A stretch of 8,622 nt of DNA from Campylobacteraceae bacterium (GTDB lineage Bacteria > Campylobacterota > Campylobacteria > Campylobacterales > Sulfurospirillaceae). The stretch spans positions 1-8,622 of the forward strand of contig JALVAU010000203.1 of assembly GCA_027011025.1 (NCBI GenBank), read 5' to 3'. Numbering within the stretch: the stretch's first letter is position 1; each line of letters begins with the position of its first letter. The position numbers were made by a program, and so were the translations under genes. The notes under the pieces were generated by a model. That model worked only from the letters and a program-made list of their open reading frames with translations, searched no databases and was not told where the DNA came from. Shown here one piece after another: positions 5,888 through 8,622 of the stretch.

Positions 5888-6702
5888 TATTCTAGTGTTT
5901 GCCTCCATCTTTGAACTGTCCTGTCAAAAATATCAAGAGATAAATTATACTCTTTAACTTTTTTTCTACCATTTTTTAGACTTTTTTCACTCATGACCTC
6001 TTTTATATTGATACAAGTTTGCACAACATCAAGGGCCTCTGAGAGATGTTTATATTTTTCCGGTGCAAAAGATGGATTATCTAGATATAGCATGCTGTCA
6101 ACAAATAGATCATTAAAATTCCAATGATCAAATAGCAGAGTATTTACCTTGGATGAACTTATCCCCACAAAATCCTCTTCTACTTTTGCTATGATATCCC
6201 CTTCTTTAATACTTTGGCTAAACTTTTGAGTATCTGAATTTTCTATAATCTCCTTGGCTATAATTATCTTTCCAACCTCTAAAAGAAAAGATATAGGTAT
6301 CAAGCTCTTTGCAACTTCCATATCAACCCTCATATACCACTGAAACATAAATGAGCTTTGAAAAACACTTATCTCTTTAAACTTCTTACCGTTTATGCCA
6401 TATGGTTCCATATTGAATTTAAATGTATTATCAACAAATGACGAAAGAGCAAAACCTCTTATTGTTGTTGGACCAAAGAGAATGACTGCTTGAAAAATAG
6501 AGACGATATTTTTACTAAAACCATAAAATGGAGCATTTACCTTGGCTAGTATATTTGCTGTCAATACAGGATCAGACTCTATAATTTTCACCAGATCTTG
6601 CGCTTCTGGTTGACCTTGTGTGTATAACTCTTCAATTTTCATTAATGATTCTGATAGAGCAGGAAGGGATCTTACTCGCTTTACCATGGACTCGAAACTC
6701 AT
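5884..6702 (-). CDS. HDOD-domain protein
   Basis: HDOD domains resemble HD phosphohydrolases without the metal ligands and are mostly found in regulatory or signalling proteins. The 272-residue product is a stand-alone HDOD protein. The domain covers about 8-200, with characteristic SDPVLTANILAKVNAPFYG at 43-61 and the helix SIFQAVILFGPTTIRGFAL at 68-86. No receiver, GGDEF or EAL domain is attached. The C-terminal part (about 210-272) is helical with a basic stretch (KNGRKKVK). The ATG at 6700-6702 has a weak GGGG site that overlaps the stop of proC, 8 bp upstream, so translation is probably coupled to proC. Its stop overlaps the end of modE by 4 bp. C. jejuni has an HDOD protein (Cj0248) linked to motility and colonisation; orthology is not shown here. 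Confidence 0.85.
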   Translation of the reverse strand: MSFESMVKRVRSLPALSESLMKIEELYTQGQPEAQDLVKIIESDPVLTANILAKVNAPFYGFSKNIVSIFQAVILFGPTTIRGFALSSFVDNTFKFNMEPYGINGKKFKEISVFQSSFMFQWYMRVDMEVAKSLIPISFLLEVGKIIIAKEIIENSDTQKFSQSIKEGDIIAKVEEDFVGISSSKVNTLLFDHWNFNDLFVDSMLYLDNPSFAPEKYKHLSEALDVVQTCINIKEVMSEKSLKNGRKKVKEYNLSLDIFDRTVQRWRQTLEY

Positions 6703-6710
6703 AAAAACCC

Positions 6711-7454
6711 CTAGTTCATATCTTTTGTTTTTTGATAAGATGCCCTCATCGCTTTAATAAAACTATCTCTCACTCTTCCCTCTTCAAGTTTTGCGATACC
6801 TGCTATGGTAGTGCCGTTTGGAGAAGTTACTTTATCTTTTAGAAGTGCCGGATGCTCATCTTGCAATACTACTCCTACGCCTTCAAAAAGAGCTGCTATA
6901 TACTCATACGATATATCTCTTTTAAGCCCTAAATTTACAGCACCATCACTTAATGCTTCAGCAACAAGAGCTATCCAAGCAGGAGCAGAACCAGCCAAAC
7001 CTGTTGCGATATCTAGCTCATTTTCGCTATCTAGCCAAAAACATTTACCAAAAGAGCCCAAGATTTTCATCGCTTCATCTTTTAGTTCGACATCACCGCA
7101 GAGCGAAGTAGCTGATTTTTGTACAAGTGCTGCCATATTTGGCATAGCTCTTACATAAAATTTTGCATCTACTTTAGCTTTTAGTTTCTCTAATTTTACA
7201 CCTGCCAATATAGATATAAGCCCTCTAGCTCTACCCTCTACATGTAGAGCATCAAAAGATTGTGGTTTTATAGCTAAGATAACTATATAACCCTCGAGTG
7301 ATGGAATTTGGGACATAATCTTTAGATTTGGATAGATAGTCTTTAGCTCTTCCACTCTTTTTGGATAAGCCTCAACAACACTTATGTCGTAAGATTGCAA
7401 ACCTTGAAGCATAGCTCCACCCATATTTCCCGCACCTATCAATAAGAGTTTCAT
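6711..7454 (-). CDS. proC: Pyrroline-5-carboxylate reductase
   Basis: ProC carries out the last step of proline synthesis, reducing pyrroline-5-carboxylate with NAD(P)H in the cytoplasm. The 247-residue product has an N-terminal Rossmann fold with GAGNMGGAM at 7-15, the cofactor-region motif IKPQ at 62-65, RAMPNMAA at 102-109, and a C-terminal helical dimer domain with GSAPAW at 155-160 and the signature VTSPNGTTIAG at 209-219. It is slightly shorter than E. coli ProC (269), mostly in the N-terminal half. The ATG at 7454 is preceded by AAGGA 5 nt upstream. It starts 8 bp after the DUF4197 gene and ends 8 bp before the HDOD gene, so the three are probably one transcript. Confidence 0.95.
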   Translation of the reverse strand: MKLLLIGAGNMGGAMLQGLQSYDISVVEAYPKRVEELKTIYPNLKIMSQIPSLEGYIVILAIKPQSFDALHVEGRARGLISILAGVKLEKLKAKVDAKFYVRAMPNMAALVQKSATSLCGDVELKDEAMKILGSFGKCFWLDSENELDIATGLAGSAPAWIALVAEALSDGAVNLGLKRDISYEYIAALFEGVGVVLQDEHPALLKDKVTSPNGTTIAGIAKLEEGRVRDSFIKAMRASYQKTKDMN

Positions 7455-7462
7455 TTTATTCC

Positions 7463-8248
7463 TTAATTAAATACTTTTTTCAACAATGATGTAGTTCTTG
7501 CGATTGGATTTTCTCTGATATTCGCCTCTTCCTTGGCAATCATTTTAAACAAGCCGTCTATGGCTTTATCAGTTACATACTTATTAAGATTTTCGTCTTT
7601 GTCGCTTGGCAAATATGAATCTGCACCAAAGTTTTTTGCTATAGACATCAAGCCACTGTTATCTATATATTTTTTGCCATATTTTTTATAATATTCGTTA
7701 AATACATCATAATACTTTACCACGCTATTTTCTTGCATAGTTTTATCAACAATCGGGGATATCATCTTTTCAAGAGAATCAGAAGTATGTCTTTTGAAGT
7801 ACTGTGTTGCAGCGTCTTTTTTACCTGCCAATATCTTTTTAGCATCACTTAAAGAGATCTTGTCTATCGCATCCATAAAAATATTTACGGTTTTTGGTGC
7901 AGCTTTTGAAGCAGCACTGTTCATAGAGTTTATCAAGTCATCTGCTATCTTGTCTCCCCCTAATTTTCTTACAATTTTCTCAGCCTTTGCAAGATTTTGA
8001 GGTAGAGGAATCTTAACAAATGAATTATTTAGATAGCCATTATTTTTCCCCAAACTTGAAGCTGCATATTTTACACCTTTTTTCAATGCCTCTTTCAAAC
8101 CACTTGCCACAGTGGAATTATCCAAACCGCCTACTCTGTTCTCACTGCTGCTTGCGCCTGAACTAACAATGCTTTTAGCAAAACTTCCTAAATCAAAAGC
8201 ATATGTCAAACTAACTGCAACAAATAGCACTACAACTACTTTTTTCAC
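7463..8248 (-). CDS. Secreted DUF4197 protein
   Basis: This 261-residue protein belongs to the DUF4197 family, of unknown function. It begins with a signal peptide (1-17, KK then a Val/Leu-rich core, likely cleavage after TYA), with no lipobox Cys, so it is probably a soluble periplasmic protein. Conserved parts seen: GLKEALKKGV (50-59), VKIPLPQNL (78-86), the Ala-rich segment SMNSAASKAAPK (108-119), ILAGKKDAATQYFK (139-152), and the C-terminal VTDKAIDGLFKMIAKEE (225-241) with NPIARTTSLLKKVF (247-260). The start is a GTG with AAAGGG 5 nt upstream; an overlapping ATG in another frame is followed at once by TGA. It is first in a likely operon with proC and the HDOD gene. Confidence 0.88.
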   Translation of the reverse strand: MKKVVVVLFVAVSLTYAFDLGSFAKSIVSSGASSSENRVGGLDNSTVASGLKEALKKGVKYAASSLGKNNGYLNNSFVKIPLPQNLAKAEKIVRKLGGDKIADDLINSMNSAASKAAPKTVNIFMDAIDKISLSDAKKILAGKKDAATQYFKRHTSDSLEKMISPIVDKTMQENSVVKYYDVFNEYYKKYGKKYIDNSGLMSIAKNFGADSYLPSDKDENLNKYVTDKAIDGLFKMIAKEEANIRENPIARTTSLLKKVFN

Positions 8249-8337
8249 ATCAACCCTTTTTATTCCAATCTCAGTTAAGAATGGTATTTTAGCGAACGCT
8301 ATTGTACCATCTTCTTACTAATTTTATGATTAGCTAC
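8249..8337 (-). promoter_or_regulatory. Promoter region of the DUF4197-proC-HDOD run
   Basis: This 89-bp gap separates the flavoprotein stop from the DUF4197 start. A TACAAT -10 lies at 8306-8301 on the minus strand, giving a start near 8294 and a leader of about 45 nt. A 5-bp inverted repeat (CTAAT/ATTAG around a 6-base loop) sits just after the flavoprotein stop but lacks a T-tract, so no convincing terminator separates the two units. Confidence 0.5.
8276..8317. repeat. 42-bp imperfect dyad over the predicted -10
   Basis: An inverted repeat is centred between 8295 and 8296. The inner arms TAGCG (8290-8294) and CGCTA (8297-8301) and the outer arms ATGGTA (8281-8286) and TACCAT (8305-8310) are perfectly paired, separated by symmetrical unpaired triplets. 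A further TAAGA (8276-8280) and TCTTA (8313-8317) pair if two bases bulge. It overlaps the TACAAT -10 at 8301-8306 and no T-tract follows on either strand. It fits an operator better than a terminator. Confidence 0.6.
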
Positions 8338-8622
8338 CTAGCGTAAACAACCTGCCATATACCCACTAGAAAATGACCATTGAAGATTGTATCCACCGCA
8401 AGGACCATCTAAATCAACAACCTCTCCACAAAAATATAGACCTTTGACAAGCCTGCTCTGCATAGTTTTTGGGTCTATCTCTTTTAAATTTACTCCACCT
8501 TTTGTTATCATGGCTTTATCAAAACCATCATGACCTATGACATTTAACGGAGTCCAAGCTAAAAGTTTTATGAGTTTTTCTTTTTTAAATCCAGGAATTT
8601 TAGAGTATGGTAAAGTATGATC
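8338..8622 (-). CDS. HI0933/BaiN-family flavoprotein, C-terminal end (cut by window)
   Basis: The last 94 residues of a protein that continues past the window edge end at the TAG at 8338-8340. The fragment carries the C-terminal FAD-binding signature of the HI0933-like (YhiN/BaiN) NAD(P)/FAD-dependent oxidoreductases: TKGGVNLKEIDPKTM, then GLYFCGEVVDLDG, then GGYNLQWSFSSGYMAG. Earlier residues (WTPLNVIGHDGFDKAMIT) fit the substrate-domain border. The family holds FAD tightly, but the natural substrate of most members is unknown, so no specific reaction is given. Confidence 0.88.
   Translation of the reverse strand, partial: DHTLPYSKIPGFKKEKLIKLLAWTPLNVIGHDGFDKAMITKGGVNLKEIDPKTMQSRLVKGLYFCGEVVDLDGPCGGYNLQWSFSSGYMAGCLR

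Noticed and set aside
6805..7158. Plus-strand 117-codon open frame inside proC
   Set aside because: It is antisense to conserved proC motifs and Ser/Ala-rich, as expected for a shadow frame.
7794..8000. Plus-strand 68-codon open frame inside the DUF4197 gene
   Set aside because: It is antisense to the conserved DUF4197 core, and its hydrophobic look reflects the reverse complement of Ala/Lys/Leu codons.
8112..8321. Plus-strand 69-codon open frame over the DUF4197 start and promoter
   Set aside because: It overlaps the signal peptide coding region and the dyad on the opposite strand, with no domain or start-site support.
8317..8334. CTAAT/ATTAG hairpin after the flavoprotein gene as a terminator
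   Set aside because: The stem is only 5 bp and AT-rich, the loop is 6 bases and no T-tract follows on the minus strand.

Overview
The window looks like a piece of chromosome from a member of the Campylobacterota (formerly Epsilonproteobacteria). The best guess is a free-living, Sulfurimonas-like lineage. The reasons are the AT-rich sequence, the tightly overlapping genes, a fused ispDF gene, an orphan response regulator of the HP1021/Cj1608 type directly behind ispDF, and a gene order that matches, from memory, Campylobacter jejuni Cj1606c-Cj1610 (mrp divergent from ispDF, regulator, sulfate-adenylyltransferase-like gene, pgpA). The genus assignment is inference. No mobile element, CRISPR array, tRNA or rRNA was seen.

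Layout. (1) 29-1162, minus: mrp/apbC, an iron-sulfur cluster carrier ATPase, with a short inverted repeat behind its stop at the window edge. (2) 1163-1271: a 109-bp divergent promoter region. It has a TATAAT -10 for the rightward operon and a match to the recalled HP1021 binding box just downstream of it. (3) 1272-5887, plus: one tightly packed run of six genes with overlaps or gaps of at most 10 bp. They are ispDF (isoprenoid precursor synthesis), a degenerate NtrC-type orphan regulator, a sulfate-adenylyltransferase-like protein with altered active-site motifs, pgpA (phosphatidylglycerol synthesis), a 66-residue two-helix membrane protein, and a ModE-type molybdate regulator. (4) 5884-8248, minus: a three-gene run, in transcription order a secreted DUF4197 protein, proC (proline synthesis) and an HDOD-domain protein. 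The HDOD gene meets modE tail-to-tail with a 4-bp overlap. (5) 8249-8337: promoter region of that run, holding a 42-bp imperfect dyad that covers the likely -10. (6) 8338-8622, minus: the C-terminal end of a HI0933/BaiN-family flavoprotein, cut by the window edge.

The central operon joins two envelope/isoprenoid housekeeping enzymes (IspDF, PgpA) to two transcription regulators and an enzyme-like protein of unclear substrate. The most notable points are: the regulator has lost its phospho-acceptor Asp, and its middle region reads as a decayed AAA+ domain; the neighbouring Sat-like protein has lost key residues of the usual ATP-sulfurylase motifs; and the promoter carries a possible autoregulatory box. 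None of these is proof of a wholly new system, but the regulator/Sat-like pair is the best candidate for undescribed biology here.
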